Shown piece after piece: positions 15,669 to 24,814 of a stretch of 64,000 nt of DNA (position 1 is its first letter; each line of letters begins with the position of its first letter). Source of the DNA: Chondromyces crocatus (lineage in GTDB: Bacteria > Myxococcota_A > Polyangia > Polyangiales > Polyangiaceae); the NCBI RefSeq assembly GCF_001189295.1, contig NZ_CP012159.1:3732973-3796972 (forward strand), in the 5' to 3' direction. Both the position numbers and the translations under genes were made by a program. The notes below the pieces were generated by a model. The model was not told the DNA's origin and ran no database searches. It worked only from the letters and a program-made list of their open reading frames with translations.

Positions 15669-15764
15669 GCATTTCCCAGGAGACCGCCGTCGTGTGAATC
15701 GAACTCCTTGGTGATGTCGTTCTCCCCTTGGCTGAGTACCGGCTGACCGTCGAGCGCTGGCTCA

Positions 15765-15890
15765 TGCGCGCACGAGTCGATTGTGAACGCTCGTCACGAA
15801 AAGGTCGTACGACGATGAACGAAATGGATGATATGGGCGCCAGAATGGACGCCGGTGCTGGCCTGGACCCTCGAACCGTACCCGGGGGTG
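15765..15890 (+). repeat. Dispersed ~120-bp repeat, partner at 38875-38990
   Basis: Starts at GCGCACGAGT and keeps ~80% similarity to 38875-38990 through CTGGACCCTCGAACCGT. Both copies carry a CACGAA-spacer-TCGT word ahead of a short ORF-like stretch with similar peptides (MDDMGARMDAGAGLDPRTVP here, MDARVDAGDGLDPRTVP there). It may be the 5' end of a lost gene family. The rest of 15669-15898 shows nothing recognisable. Confidence 0.6.
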
Positions 15891-15898
15891 CTGGCCCG

Positions 15899-16228
15899 TC
15901 ATGGCAGTCGCCGCCGGTAGCGCTCTCCCCACGCCTTCAAGTCGAGCAAGATGGGCACCAGGCTCCGCCCGAACGGGGTCAGCTCGTACTCCACACGCGG
16001 AGGCACCTCGGCGTAGACCGTGCGTTTGACCAGCCCGTCTTGCTCGAGCTCGCGCAGTTGCAGCGTCAACATGCGCTGCGTGCAGCTGGGCAGCAGGCGG
16101 CGAAGCTCTCCGAACCGAAGCGTCCCCGTCGACAGCCAGTAGAGAACGACCCCCTTCCAGCGCCCCCCGATCACCGCGAGCGCCGACTCCACCGAGCACC
16201 CACTCTTGCCTTCCGCTCGTCGTGCCAT
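15899..16228 (-). CDS. HxlR-family transcriptional regulator
   Basis: 109 residues from ATG 16228, beginning MARRAEGKSGCSVESALAVIGGRWKGVVLYWL. The HxlR hallmarks are present: a cysteine before the first helix (C11), GGRWK, LRFGELRRLLPSCTQRMLTLQLRELEQDGLV and RVEYELTPFGRSL. The N-terminal cysteine is the redox or quinone sensor in relatives such as QorR and YodB. It is divergently transcribed from the NmrA-type oxidoreductase gene, which it most likely represses until it senses an electrophile or oxidant. Confidence 0.9.
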   Translation of the reverse strand: MARRAEGKSGCSVESALAVIGGRWKGVVLYWLSTGTLRFGELRRLLPSCTQRMLTLQLRELEQDGLVKRTVYAEVPPRVEYELTPFGRSLVPILLDLKAWGERYRRRLP

Positions 16229-16331
16229 CCGCAATGGTTCCTTATTTGATACTACATACCGAATTTGTGCGTACTTGCACCCGTTCGCTGCGAGGACGAG
16301 AAGCACCTGGGGAACGACCAGGAGGACGTCC
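16229..16331. promoter_or_regulatory. Divergent promoter region between HxlR regulator and NmrA-type gene
   Basis: 103 bp between the two start codons. It contains an AT-rich core unusual for this genome (CTTATTTGATACTACATACC, near 16241-16260) and a GTGCGTACTTGCAC partial dyad (~16266-16279). HxlR regulators normally bind such a shared intergenic region. An AGGAGG ribosome binding site for the oxidoreductase gene sits at 16320-16325. Exact -35/-10 boxes are not assigned. Confidence 0.4.
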
Positions 16332-17282
16332 ATGCCGTCGAACAGCAAGCCACTCATCACGATCGTTGGCGCAACGAGCAAGCAGGGGCGGAGCGCAGCC
16401 CGTTCTTTGCTCCAGAGCGGTCGCTACCGCGTGCGCGCCCTGACGCGCAACACCGACACCCCCGAGGCCAGCCGCCTCGCCGAGCAGGGCGCAGAGCTCG
16501 TCGCCGTGCCGCTCGGGCTCGGTCACGAGAGGCTGCTCGTCGAAGCCTTCCGAGGCTCCCAGGGCGCGTTCCTCATGACGCCGCCGATGAAGCCCGGAAC
16601 TGGCGAAGTGGAGGTCGGCAAGCAGCAGGCGGATGCGGCCGTCGAGGCGGGCGTACAGCACGTCATCTTCTCGGGCCTGGAGAACGTCGACGAGATCACC
16701 GGCGGAACGAAGTACGCGCCGCACTTCACCGACAAGGCCCGCGTCGAGGCGTACATCCGCACGCTTCCCGTGGTCAGCTCCTTCATCTACCTCGCGTACT
16801 TCTACTCGAACTTCGTCGAGTACTACCCACCGCGCCTGGAGGGCGACACGGTGGTGTTCCCCATCTACTTGCCGAAGGACTTCCGTGCGCCGTTCGTGGA
16901 CCCGCTGACGGCGACGGGGCCGGCCATTCTGGAGATCTTCAGCAATCGGGACAGGTACGCCGACCAGACCTTGCCGGTCGTCGGCGAGCTGATCACGCCC
17001 GAGGAGATGGTCGAGACGTTCCGCCGCGTCACCGGGAAGAAGGCCGCCTACGCTTCTGCATTCACGAGGGAAGAGTTTCTGCACCACTTCCCGAAATTCG
17101 CCGGTGCCGAGGATCTCGTCCGAGAGTCCCAGGGAATGGTCCAGTACACCGTCGAGTATGGCTACTACCGGAAAGACCGCGACCTGAATTGGAGCAGGCG
17201 GGTAGACCCTGACGCAGCCACGTGGGAGCAGTTCCTTCGCAGGACCGGGTGGCAAGGCGAGCCACGAAACTTCGGCGTGTAG
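16332..17282 (+). CDS. NmrA-like NAD(P)-binding oxidoreductase
   Basis: 316 residues from ATG 16332, five bases after a perfect AGGAGG. The N-terminal Rossmann motif is ITIVGATSKQGRSAARSLL, the G-A-T-x-x-x-G variant of NmrA/atypical short-chain dehydrogenases. The NADPH-selecting basic residues follow in RVRALTRN. ACNAGVQHVIFSGLENV-type sequence (here AGVQHVIFSGLENV) marks the NmrA family, in which the usual catalytic Tyr-x3-Lys is absent. Such proteins act as redox sensors or quinone/NADPH oxidoreductases. Pairing with a divergent HxlR regulator supports a role in electrophile or quinone stress. Confidence 0.85.
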   Translation: MPSNSKPLITIVGATSKQGRSAARSLLQSGRYRVRALTRNTDTPEASRLAEQGAELVAVPLGLGHERLLVEAFRGSQGAFLMTPPMKPGTGEVEVGKQQADAAVEAGVQHVIFSGLENVDEITGGTKYAPHFTDKARVEAYIRTLPVVSSFIYLAYFYSNFVEYYPPRLEGDTVVFPIYLPKDFRAPFVDPLTATGPAILEIFSNRDRYADQTLPVVGELITPEEMVETFRRVTGKKAAYASAFTREEFLHHFPKFAGAEDLVRESQGMVQYTVEYGYYRKDRDLNWSRRVDPDAATWEQFLRRTGWQGEPRNFGV

Positions 17283-17506
17283 ATCGCACGACCCTCGCCC
17301 CGTCTCTCGGTCGTGCCCCCTGGAGGTGAGCCGCTCCTCCCTTCCTGCACGGTGTTTCCAGGAGGGGCTGAGGCGGTGGGGCACGGCGGCTGCCCAGCAC
17401 GAGGGTGGGCCCTGGAGCGGCGTATGCTGGGCGTGCTGTCGGAGCGCCGCGCCGCCCAGCGAGAGGTGGACGAAGGGGACGACGCCAGGAACTGGCGCTG
17501 ACGGTC

Positions 17507-17914
17507 TCAGGAAGCTGTGGCGGTGAACAGCTCTCGGGCATCACGCACGAGCGCCGCCCGCCGGATCCAGCCGTCCAGCTCGGCGAGGTCCGTGCTGCCC
17601 AGGATCCGCTCGCGCACGTCCTGAGCGACTTCCAGCTCACGCGCTTCGAGGACCGCGATGACGGCCTCTGCCTTGGCTTTCAGCTCACCCTCCTTCTTGC
17701 CTTGCGCCACGTAGGATTTTGCGAAGTCGCTCTGATACTCGCGCCCAGGTCTCATGATCGCCTCCAGCCGTCGCCTCGCTGCCTCGTGGAGCGAGGATAG
17801 CACCAGGTCTGTATAGATGGCCCGCCGCTCCTCATCGAACCCAGCGGTCACCGCCATGAATGCCTTGCCAATGGCTTCTCCTTTTTCTCCCTTCCCATGT
17901 GCGATGGCCGAGAG
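17507..17914 (-). pseudogene. Rpn-like family, copy D, C-terminal half cut by IS66
   Basis: Encodes LSAIAHGKGEKGEAIGKAF through LFTATAS, nearly identical to the last ~135 residues of copy E. The DNA identity continues ~45 bp past the stop (17461-17914 matches 39071-39524), so this is a recent duplicate. The 5' half is replaced at ~17914 by IS66 tnpB sequence. The frame stays open into the insertion sequence, but no start or nuclease core exists. Confidence 0.85.
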
Positions 17915-18129
17915 CCTCGCTCGAGCCGCTTGTAGCAGAGCACCACGCCCGTGCCGTCCCACGTGAGCACTTTCACGCTCTGACGGCGCTTGCCGAAGAA
18001 CACGAACAGCGCCCGCGAGCGCGGCTCGCGCTTCATCCGCTCGCGTACCAGCGCCCCCAGGCGCTCGAACCCGAACCGCATGTCCACCGGCTCGAGCGCG
18101 ACGAAGATCTCCACGCCGTGCGGGATCAT
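17914..18129 (-). pseudogene. tnpB: IS66-family TnpB (Orf2), 3' truncated
   Basis: About 71 residues of the typical IS66 TnpB start: MIPHGVEIFVALEPVDMRFGFERLGALV, then ALFVFFGKRRQSVKVLTWDGTGVVLCYKRLE. Normal TnpB is ~115 residues; the rest is lost where the element abuts Rpn copy D. Its ATG overlaps the tnpA stop by 4 bp. Confidence 0.85.
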
Positions 18130-18431
18130 GTCGACACCCCCACCGACAGTGCCGCCACCACCGCGCGAAGCAGCTCGGCGTCGAACGTCGTCTTTACCCG
18201 GATCCGCGCTGCGCCCACCTCGACGACGAGCTCACGGTCTCGCGCTGGCGCTGCGACCACCAGCCGAACCAGCCCCGGCGCTCCGCTCCACGTCCCTTCG
18301 GCCGCCGCCCAATTCCGCAGCGACGTCTCGGTGTACCCGCGTCTCGCGGCGTAGCGCGCCATGCTTTCCCCGCTCGCACGCCAGCCCTGCACCTCGGCAC
18401 GTCGCTCTTCCTCTGTCCATCGTTTGGCCAT
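18126..18431 (-). CDS. tnpA: IS66-family TnpA (Orf1)
   Basis: 101 residues from ATG 18431 (a GTG two codons earlier is possible). It has the IS66 OrfA helix-turn-helix start KRWTEEERRAEVQGWRASGESMARYAARRGYTETSLRNW and the conserved end (IRVKTTFDAELLRAVVAAL). It is the small accessory protein of IS66, always encoded ahead of tnpB. The large DDE transposase (tnpC) is missing from this copy, so the element is not autonomous. Its sequence differs from the IS66 copies at 24.1 and 27.8 kb, so it is a different IS66 member. Confidence 0.85.
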   Translation of the reverse strand: MAKRWTEEERRAEVQGWRASGESMARYAARRGYTETSLRNWAAAEGTWSGAPGLVRLVVAAPARDRELVVEVGAARIRVKTTFDAELLRAVVAALSVGVST

Positions 18432-18636
18432 GCCCACACGCTCTGCTTCACCAGCCTGGGCCTCAACGTGGGGTCCGTGCAGCGGTTACGGGTCTCAGCG
18501 GGGGGAGGAGATCGGTGCGCGGGGAGCGGTGGGGTCCAAGCCGGGGAGAGGGCGGGGGAGAGGCGTGGTCCAGGCGAGTGAGCGTCTGGCCCAGGGCATG
18601 CGGCGGCACTTGCCCTCTTCCAGAGAACCCAACGGC

Positions 18637-18697
18637 GTTGGCTAGAAGCCCTCTCTCGTCGAGCTATGGATGGATGTGAGCGGCAACCTCGTCGGCT
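18637..18697 (+). repeat. ~60-bp dispersed repeat, partner at 30645-30705
   Basis: Both copies read GCCCTCTCTCGTCGAGCTATGG, interrupted here for length, followed by ATG-GTGAG-GGCAACCTCGTCGG, at about 90% identity. One copy lies upstream of an IS66 transposase-like remnant, the other just outside the IS630 remnant at 29.4-30.5 kb. It may be an element end or the border of a decayed insertion. Confidence 0.5.
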
Positions 18698-18699
18698 CA

Positions 18700-18870
18700 A
18701 ACTTCAAGGGCATCTATCGCACCGAGGCCGAGTGCAAGGTGCACGGCTTCTCTTCAGAGCCGCGGCATGCCCATCGACAAGCCCACGCGATGCCCCTGGT
18801 CGATGCGCTCTTTCAATGGGTGCGTGAGACCCAGCCATCGCTCGTGCCAAAGACGCCTCCGGCGCGGGTC
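18700..18870 (+). pseudogene. Possible IS66 large-transposase (TnpC) remnant
   Basis: The plus-strand peptide around HAMPLVDALFQWVRETQPSLVPKTP resembles the IS66 TnpC segment 'a.P.l..l..Wl......vlPKSPl'. Nothing before or after can be aligned and the frame ends in unrelated sequence. Treat it as a weakly supported fragment. The rest of 18438-19112 holds no recognisable gene. Confidence 0.35.
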
Positions 18871-19112
18871 GAGCCGAGGGCCTGTCGCGTTCCAGACCGA
18901 CGCCACCGAGGTGCGGCGACCGAAAACCCCGGCCCGACGTAAACACCTTTTCGTGAGCATCTTACCCATCGTTCTTCTTTGAAGATGGGTGTCGCACGGG
19001 AAAGCGGAGCGCCGAGTCTACCCCTCAAGGCCGCCATTCTCGAGTGATCCGGTGCGGCGTGGCCGCTGCACTACGTGGCCTCTGAGGGAGAATGAGTCGA
19101 AGGTCCAGAGTC

Positions 19113-19499
19113 TCAGGGTGGGGGGACGATTCCATCGTCGATCCTGCGCCAGAACGTCTCAACCTGGGCGATCTCCTGATCGATCATGCGATTGTAAGCG
19201 TCAATGTCCTTTGCGACATGTGGAGGGCCGAGGATGAGTTGCACCTTACCGGTGGACAGTGTCGTGCATATCCAATCTTCCGGGATGCTAGCATCAACGA
19301 TCTCAAATCGGGATCTAGGTATGAAAACAGGGGTGGAGAGATCGTCGACCACCTGAAGGCATGTGATCCCGTCGTAGACTGAGACCGTATACACGGTATA
19401 GAGTTTTCCTCGTGTCAGAAAGGTCTGCTCCGGTGGAGAGAACGATACCTCTTCGACATCCAACTCATCGACAGCAACTCTGCAACTACGTACACGCAT
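19113..19499 (-). CDS. Orphan immunity-like protein of unknown family
   Basis: 128 residues from ATG 19499. Features: an acidic start (VDELDVEEVSF), LYTVYTVSVYDGITCLQVVDD, FIPRSRFEIVDASIPEDWIC and a helical C-terminus DIDAYNRMIDQEIAQVETFW. The size, acidity, lower GC than its neighbours and a second truncated copy at 14942-15161 beside a CdiI-like gene all suggest an immunity protein of a polymorphic toxin. Its cognate toxin may have been the tip missing from the Rhs fragment now on the other side of IS5 copy 1. No defined domain is recognised. Confidence 0.5.
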   Translation of the reverse strand: MRVRSCRVAVDELDVEEVSFSPPEQTFLTRGKLYTVYTVSVYDGITCLQVVDDLSTPVFIPRSRFEIVDASIPEDWICTTLSTGKVQLILGPPHVAKDIDAYNRMIDQEIAQVETFWRRIDDGIVPPP

Positions 19500-19551
19500 C
19501 CTCTTGTCTCTTTCCTTGGGCTATCGTTGAGGTTTTCGGAATACTATCTTA

Positions 19552-20414
19552 GAGTGCCTAACAGAACCGGGACACGAATCTGAAGCAGAGCAGCGCTACG
19601 CCCAACATCAAGAAAGCACGGTGGATATCCGCCCGACGCTCGTACCTGATCACCAAGCGTCGGAAGCGGTGAAGCCAAGCGAGGGTGCGTTCCACCACCC
19701 ACCGATGACGTCCAAGCCTTTGGGAGGACTCGATCCCTCGACGCGCAATCCGGGCACGGATGCCTCGACGCCGACACGCTTGGCGGCATCGCCGGTGGTC
19801 GTAGGCCTTGTCAGCGTGGAGTTTGGAGGGACGCTTGCGGGGTCGTCCACGCGGCCGACGGATGGGAGACACCTTGTCTAGGAGGCGCTCGAATGGGATC
19901 GAATCGTGGACATTGGCGCCAGTCAATTCGACCGCGAGTGGAACCCCTGACGCATCGACAAGAATGTGGTGTTTGCTGCCTGCTTTGCCGCGGTCGGTCG
20001 GGTTCGGTCCAATCTCCGCGCCCCCCTTTTTGCAGGTACGCTCGCGCTGTCCAGAGCTGCCCGGTTCCACGAGATTCGATCGGCACGACCCAACTCATCC
20101 AACAGAGCTTGATGGAGTTGCGGCCAGACCCCTGCTTCGTTCCAGTCTCTCAAGCGACGCCAGCAGGTCATCCCACTGCCACAGCCCATCTCTTGAGGCA
20201 GAAGTTCCCAAGGGATACCCGTCCTCAACACGAAGATGATACCGGCGAGTGCGTTCCGCGCTGGAACACGAGGCCGCCCGCCACGAGGCCTGGAAGGATC
20301 AGCCGGGATGAGAGGAGCGATTCTTTGCCAGAGTTCGTCAGGCACCAACTGCTTGCCCATGGCCCCAACCGTAGCCGCGCTTCGCTAGCGCGCCACGGGT
20401 TCTGTTAGGCACTC
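19552..20414 (-). mobile_element. IS5-family insertion sequence, copy 1 (863 bp)
   Basis: Perfect 17-bp terminal inverted repeats GAGTGCCTAACAGAACC at both ends, flanked by a TTA direct repeat (19549-19551 and 20415-20417). Length 863 bp, identical to copy 2 at 26601-27463 and differing from it by only a few substitutions. It encodes a two-frame transposase of the IS427-like type. It has inserted into the 3' part of an Rhs-toxin fragment; sequence on its other side is unrelated to Rhs, so an adjacent deletion followed insertion. Confidence 0.93.
19558..20360 (-). CDS. IS5-family transposase, two frames joined by a probable frameshift
   Basis: The upstream frame (20360-19923) begins MGKQLVPDELWQRIAPLIP and ends its homology at LDSASVPAK; it is the DUF4096-type N-terminal domain. 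The downstream frame (to 19558) continues KKGGAEIGPNPTDRGKAGSKHHILVDASG, and later DKAYDHR and RRWVVERTLAWLHRFRRL, giving the DDE nuclease. The switch lies at the run A5G6 (on the minus strand; 20021-20031 here), the right place for -1 ribosomal slippage. Since copy 2 has exactly the same arrangement, this is likely programmed rather than a mutation. Confidence 0.85.
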
Positions 20415-20417
20415 TTA

Positions 20418-22207
20418 ATGGTGCTGAGGGGTCGGTTGAGAGCGTCGTAGGTAGCAGCGCTGGTGAAGGTCTCGACCTCCAGGGCAGCGGCCGGGGTCGC
20501 TGCCCAGTCGAGCTGGTTCTGGTAGTCGACGGCCAGGGTGCGGGTGCTGCCGAGCAGGTTGCCCTTGAAGTCGAAGCCATCGCTGGTGACGAGGCCGGCG
20601 CCGTCGAACTGCTGGTAGACCTTGCCGCGCAGGTTGAGGGTGGCCGCGCTGGGGACGCCCTCGCCGTAGACGGTGCGCTCGGCGAGCACCTCGGGGTCGA
20701 TGCCCTGCTGCACCCACAGGCCGGTGGGCCTGCGGAGCACGTCGTAGGTGGTCCGGAGGGTGTGGCCGCGGCTGTCCCATCCGCGCAGGGGGCTCCCGAG
20801 CACGTCCGAGAGCATCCAGCGGGGGCCAGCGTCGACGCTGTGCTGGTGGACCTTGCGACCGGCCACGTCGAAGGTGTGGACCATGCAGTCGTTGCCGCGG
20901 GCATCGGTGATGATGCGCGGGTTGCCCTCGAGGTCGAGCGTGCTCGTCGTATAGAGCTTCGTTCCACCTCCCAGGTCGGCGACGCTCACCACGGAGCGCC
21001 CGAGCGGGTCTACGTGGACAGCGGAGGGCGTGCCGGCATGCGCTGCGGCCAGGGTGGCGGCGCGCTGGTCGGCGGCGCTCGGCGTCGGGGTGGCTCCTGG
21101 CTGGCGGGCAGCAAACCAGAGGTTGCCCTCGTCGAGCACGGTGTCGTTGGCATCCCACGACGTTTGCGACCAGGGCGAGAACTCCACCCGCGCGCAGGTG
21201 CCATCCGGGAAGTCGGTCCGCACGAGCCGCCCCAGAGGGTCATAGCGAAGGACCGGCGTCACGCCCCAGTGCACGAGCACCTCGTCGTCCTCGAACTCGA
21301 AGGTGCTGCTGAAGTAGGGCTCGTACTGCTTGATGGGGTTGCCCTTGTTGTCGACGACGGTGCGGCCGTTGCCGCCCCACCGCGGAGTCGCTGTCGCCAT
21401 CTCGGGCTTGCCGTCGAGGCCGAGCACGGGGTGACCCTGCTCGTCGAGCAAAGGCGCCAGGCCCGGGGGGGCCTGGACCTTGCGCATGATTTCGCGGCCC
21501 GACCCGTCGGAGTACGTGTAGCTCTCCTGCCAGCGGGTGTTCGGGTCTCCGTGGGTCTCGCGGGCGCGGGCGTGGATGACGCCAGGCTTGCCGGTGTTCA
21601 TGTACCGGAACAGGTCGATCTCCAGCGTGGTGGTCGGATCGTCGAGCGTGTCGCCGTCGGGGCTCCCGAGCTTCCCCATCAACGCCGTGGCGATGACCAT
21701 TCCCAGGGCGACGAGCTGTACGGCGCCACGGTTGCCATTGGGGTCCGTGATCATCACGGGTGACAGGACACGGTAATCGTTGGTGACGACCACCTCATTG
21801 CCCAGCGCGTCCTCGGTGCGCTCCACCAGCAGGTGGTAATCGTCGTACTCGACCGTGCTGACGGTCCCCCAGGGATCGATCACCGAGGTGGGCAGGAAGA
21901 ACTTCGCCGCATCGAAGATCTGCCGCCCGGAGGGGATCCACCATCCCGCTTCATCGGGGAGCTGCACATAGCCACCTTCGAGCAGGATCGCCGAGGTGAC
22001 CCGCGTCGAGCCGTCATTGAAGGTGGTGTCGATCTGCCCCAGCGTGAGGGCGAGCTGATAGCTCTCGTAGGGAATCGCATGCACGTCCGCCACGCCCAGC
22101 GCGAGGGGGGCCGGCAGGTCGTCGCTGTCCTGATAGCGCACGCGCAGGTCCTCGATGAGCCGCCGCTCGGGCAGCGATGGCATCGGCGCGCCGCCGGACG
22201 GAGGCCA
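20418..22207 (-). pseudogene. Tip-less internal fragment of an Rhs/TcC toxin gene
   Basis: Encodes ~595 residues from PPSGGAPMPSLPERRLIED to TYDALNRPLSTIK, about 90-95% similar to the middle of the intact toxin (33470-35256). It covers the TcdB-mid end and first Rhs/YD repeats (TSDGFDFKGNLLGSTRTLAVDYQNQLDW). The SpvB N-terminus, the Rhs core end and the toxic tip are absent. It is bordered by an ISKra4 remnant at 22208 and IS5 copy 1 at 20414. It can act only as a template for recombination with the intact gene. Confidence 0.9.
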
Positions 22208-23253
22208 TAAGGCATGCGAGCGCGGTGCGTGCGAAAGTACTTCAGCTCGGTGGCGAGACTTTGACGACGTGGGTGTTGCTTCGTCAGGTGCACCAGCGAG
22301 CGGATGATCTTCGCAACACCTTTGGGATCCTCCAGCAGCACGTGCCGTAGCTTCTCGAACTGCGCACGGCACTTCACCGAGCCCTCACCGTAGGCGGCGA
22401 CGAGGGCCGCATGGAGGTGCTGGGCGGCGTGGTAGAAGTCGACGACCTCGACCCCCTCGGGCAGCGCTTCGTGCAGAAACGTCCAGTTGTCTTTGGCGCC
22501 ATCAGCGACCTTGACCACGGTGAGATCGGAGCGCTGGCGCAAGGCCACGCTGAGCTCCTCCGAGAGGATCGACTTGAGCGTCGCCTTACGGCACTCGGGC
22601 ATCCTGCCGATTTGAACGGTGCTCAGGCGCTCTCCCTCGGCATCGTAGAACGAAACCGTCCCACATCCGACCTCCTGAAAGCCTGCCGGCCCGCTCGCCG
22701 GTCTGTCTCCCTTGCTCTCGTGTACGCGCCCGCTTGGTCACCCCCTCGCCATCGCGCATCGGCACGAGAATGCCATCCAGCGAGACCGCTACGGCCACCG
22801 GTTCCTCAGGCACGATGGCCTGGTCACGAAGCTGCGACTCGAAGTCCTGCCGTTGCTCTTCCCATCGTTCGCTCAGCCGCTTCGGCAGTCGATCCAAGCT
22901 GCTCTTGCCGGGTTGCATGCGCCCCAGCTTCGCGCAGAGCTGGGCACTCTCCTGCGGCGTGTCGACATGTACGTCTCGGTGCAGCGCAGCACGCGCCGGT
23001 ACGGCACCCCTTCGATCTGCACCACCGTCACGTCGACGTCCTGCCGCTGGAGTTCCTCGGCGAGGAGCTTCCGTTCGATCTCGGCCATCCGAGCGTGAAG
23101 CTGTCGTTCGAACTCACCGAAGTTGTCGACTGGCGCACCACGCCGGCTCTGCTCGACGAGCAGCTGCTCGAAGAGTGCCTTCGCTTCCGAGGGAATCTCA
23201 GTCCGGTGAGCGTGCGTCACGTCGTTGGCAGGCAGCCGGATTCTCATACCCAT
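22208..23253 (-). pseudogene. ISKra4-family transposase, frameshifted and truncated
   Basis: Three consecutive frames on the minus strand reconstruct one transposase. N-terminal part FEQLLVEQSRRGAPVDNFGEFERQLHARMAEIERKLL...VTVVQIEGVPYRRVLRCTETYMS; middle EEPVAVAVSLDGILVPMRDGEG; C-terminal VKVADGAKDNWTFLHEALPEGVEVVDFYHAAQHL and ATELKYFRTHRARMPYG. These are the D...D and HAAEHL-like motifs of ISKra4 elements. Frameshifts fall near 22900 and 22600, and the extreme C-terminus is cut where the Rhs fragment begins. Non-functional. Confidence 0.85.
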
Positions 23254-23519
23254 AATAATTCCGGCCAGCCGTGACAGTTTCTCCCCGGCTATCGAAAACG
23301 TGTCACCGCGTCGCCCCTTACGACCACTGACTCTACTTTGCCTGCCGCTCAGTTTGAAATCCGCACCCAATACGGTTCGCAACTACGCCGCGATAGGGAC
23401 GCTGGCCTGCGTTCTCTGCTGGCTACGAATTCAAGGACACGCCATAGATCAACGGAGGAGATCCCCTGGAGTTGTTATCTCCGCCGAGCAGCTCGGCCTT
23501 CGTGTGTAGAGCTGCAATA

Positions 23520-23930
23520 CTAGTCCGATGGCCCCGGTTCACCTTCCAAATCGTCACCGTCAAAGCCGGAGAGATCCTTATCGACTAGGACCGATACCGC
23601 CGCCGTCTCAGGATCAATCGCAACCTCAAAAAATATCTCTGTCCGTCGGGGCGTTTTAAACACAATCATTTTTTCCATAGTTTTTGGATCGGTTTTTACA
23701 ATATACCAATTGTTGTCCAGTTGCTCCCATTGCTCACCTTCGAGAAGGGGTTCTTTGTATGAGACAGAGAATGAGACAATCCACCTCCTTTGGTTGTCGC
23801 TGCTGGTTGAAATAGAGGTGCTTTTTCTAAACCATTTGGGCCACGTTTCACGGGGATGAAGTCTCTCAAACTCCTCAGCTGCAAAAGCTATGGCTATATC
23901 ATCGTCCATGCGACTTTTCTTCCTCGTCAT
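23520..23930 (-). CDS. Small orphan protein, immunity-like, unknown family
   Basis: 136 residues from ATG 23930, with GGAG seven bases upstream. It is acidic at the C-terminus (DKDLSGFDGDDLEGEPGP) and contains a beta-rich middle (RRWIVSFSVSYKEPLLEGEQWE, NNWYIVKTD, TEIFFEVAIDPETAAVSVLVD). The base composition is markedly more AT-rich than the surrounding genome, a sign of transfer. It lies between ISKra4 and IS66 debris. It looks like an immunity or accessory gene carried with polymorphic toxins, but no domain can be named. Confidence 0.55.
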   Translation of the reverse strand: MTRKKSRMDDDIAIAFAAEEFERLHPRETWPKWFRKSTSISTSSDNQRRWIVSFSVSYKEPLLEGEQWEQLDNNWYIVKTDPKTMEKMIVFKTPRRTEIFFEVAIDPETAAVSVLVDKDLSGFDGDDLEGEPGPSD

Positions 23931-24044
23931 TTCCTATTCTCCCGTCCGTAATATATTTCCATCGCCTTTCGGCGGTCTTCAATGTCGTAGACGATATCCT
24001 CTACCGGTGTTCTGGAAAACCTCTTGGGTGACTCTGCATCCTGC

Positions 24045-24127
24045 GCCGACAGGCCATCAAAGCCTTTGCGCAGGTCCGTGGGCTCCGCCGCGACGTAAAC
24101 CCGCACCGACGGCGGGAGCATCAGCAT
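24045..24127 (-). pseudogene. IS66 TnpB, first ~28 codons only
   Basis: MLMLPPSVRVYVAAEPTDLRKGFDGL is the standard IS66 TnpB beginning (DLRKG). Homology stops at ~24045, after which the frame reads unrelated sequence. Its ATG overlaps the tnpA stop. A remnant of the IS66 member shared with 27815-28075. Confidence 0.8.
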
Positions 24128-24480
24128 GCGCCAGCGCCTCCAGCCACACGGAGCACCCGCGCCAGCGTCGTCGTGTCGAAGCCCTCCTGCACCCGTACGA
24201 TGCACCCATTGGGGAGCGCCAGCTCGATGCCGGTTGCGGTGGCAGGCGACGGCGCCACCCCTGCGCGCGTCAGCTGGGCCTGTGGCGACTTGACGACTCG
24301 GACCGGGAGAAACCTCGGCGGTGTGCCCTGAAGCGCCGCTCCAGAGGACGTACGGAGCCTCGACGTCCACCAGTACAACGACTGGACCGTCAGCCCCTCC
24401 AACCCGGCAAACGCCTTTGCGCTCAAGCCGCTCTGCTTCCAGCGCTCTACCCGCTCACTCCACTCCGCTCGCGTCGCCAT
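24121..24480 (-). CDS. tnpA: IS66-family TnpA (Orf1), copy b
   Basis: 119 residues, apparently complete: MATRAEWSERVERWKQSGLS, AKAFAGLEGLTVQSLYWWTSRL, then IELALPNGCIVRVQEGFDTTTLARVLRVAGG. The downstream tnpB is cut after ~28 codons and tnpC is missing. The upstream 90 bp match the region before copy c in inverted orientation. The two copies face away from each other and enclose a ~3.3-kb segment. Confidence 0.8.
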   Translation of the reverse strand: MATRAEWSERVERWKQSGLSAKAFAGLEGLTVQSLYWWTSRLRTSSGAALQGTPPRFLPVRVVKSPQAQLTRAGVAPSPATATGIELALPNGCIVRVQEGFDTTTLARVLRVAGGAGAC

Positions 24481-24562
24481 CCCAACCTCCAGTGCCGTCG
24501 ATGGCCTCTGGAGTTACCCGCACGCACTCGGCTGGTCACGATGGCGGTGACCGGACGGATAC

Positions 24563-24585
24563 GGCGAAGTTGCCGGCCGCCTGAA
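24563..24585 (+). repeat. Solo IS630-type terminal sequence
   Basis: 23 bp differing at one base from the right end of the IS630 element at 26576-26597 (GGCGAAGTT-CCGGCCGCCTGAA). No transposase is attached. It replaces the IS66 upstream sequence at the point where copies b and c diverge. It is probably the scar of an earlier, deleted IS630 copy or of a one-ended event. Confidence 0.6.
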
Positions 24586-24814
24586 ATTAGAGCCGCTACT
24601 CGAACAAGGCTATCATTGCTGTTTTGAATCAATAATTCGGACGAGCTGCAGGTGATTCGTAATAACTTGAGCCACCAGAGCCGAGCACTTCCGTGAATAT
24701 GCTTGCTGATCATGTTCTGAAGGCCGTTGCCGGTCTACAAGGCGGCTCATGATGAGATTTGGGGGGATAGGCTCTTGGCCGTTCATACTGCATGCAAGAG
24801 GCGCGTCTTGGCCC

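Noticed and set aside
17507..17962. A separate 151-residue gene
   Set aside because: Its first ~16 residues are out-of-frame IS66 tnpB sequence; the rest is Rpn copy D. It is a pseudogene.
20405..22372. Intact 655-residue Rhs gene
   Set aside because: Its start lies in ISKra4 sequence and its stop in IS5; only the Rhs middle is present.
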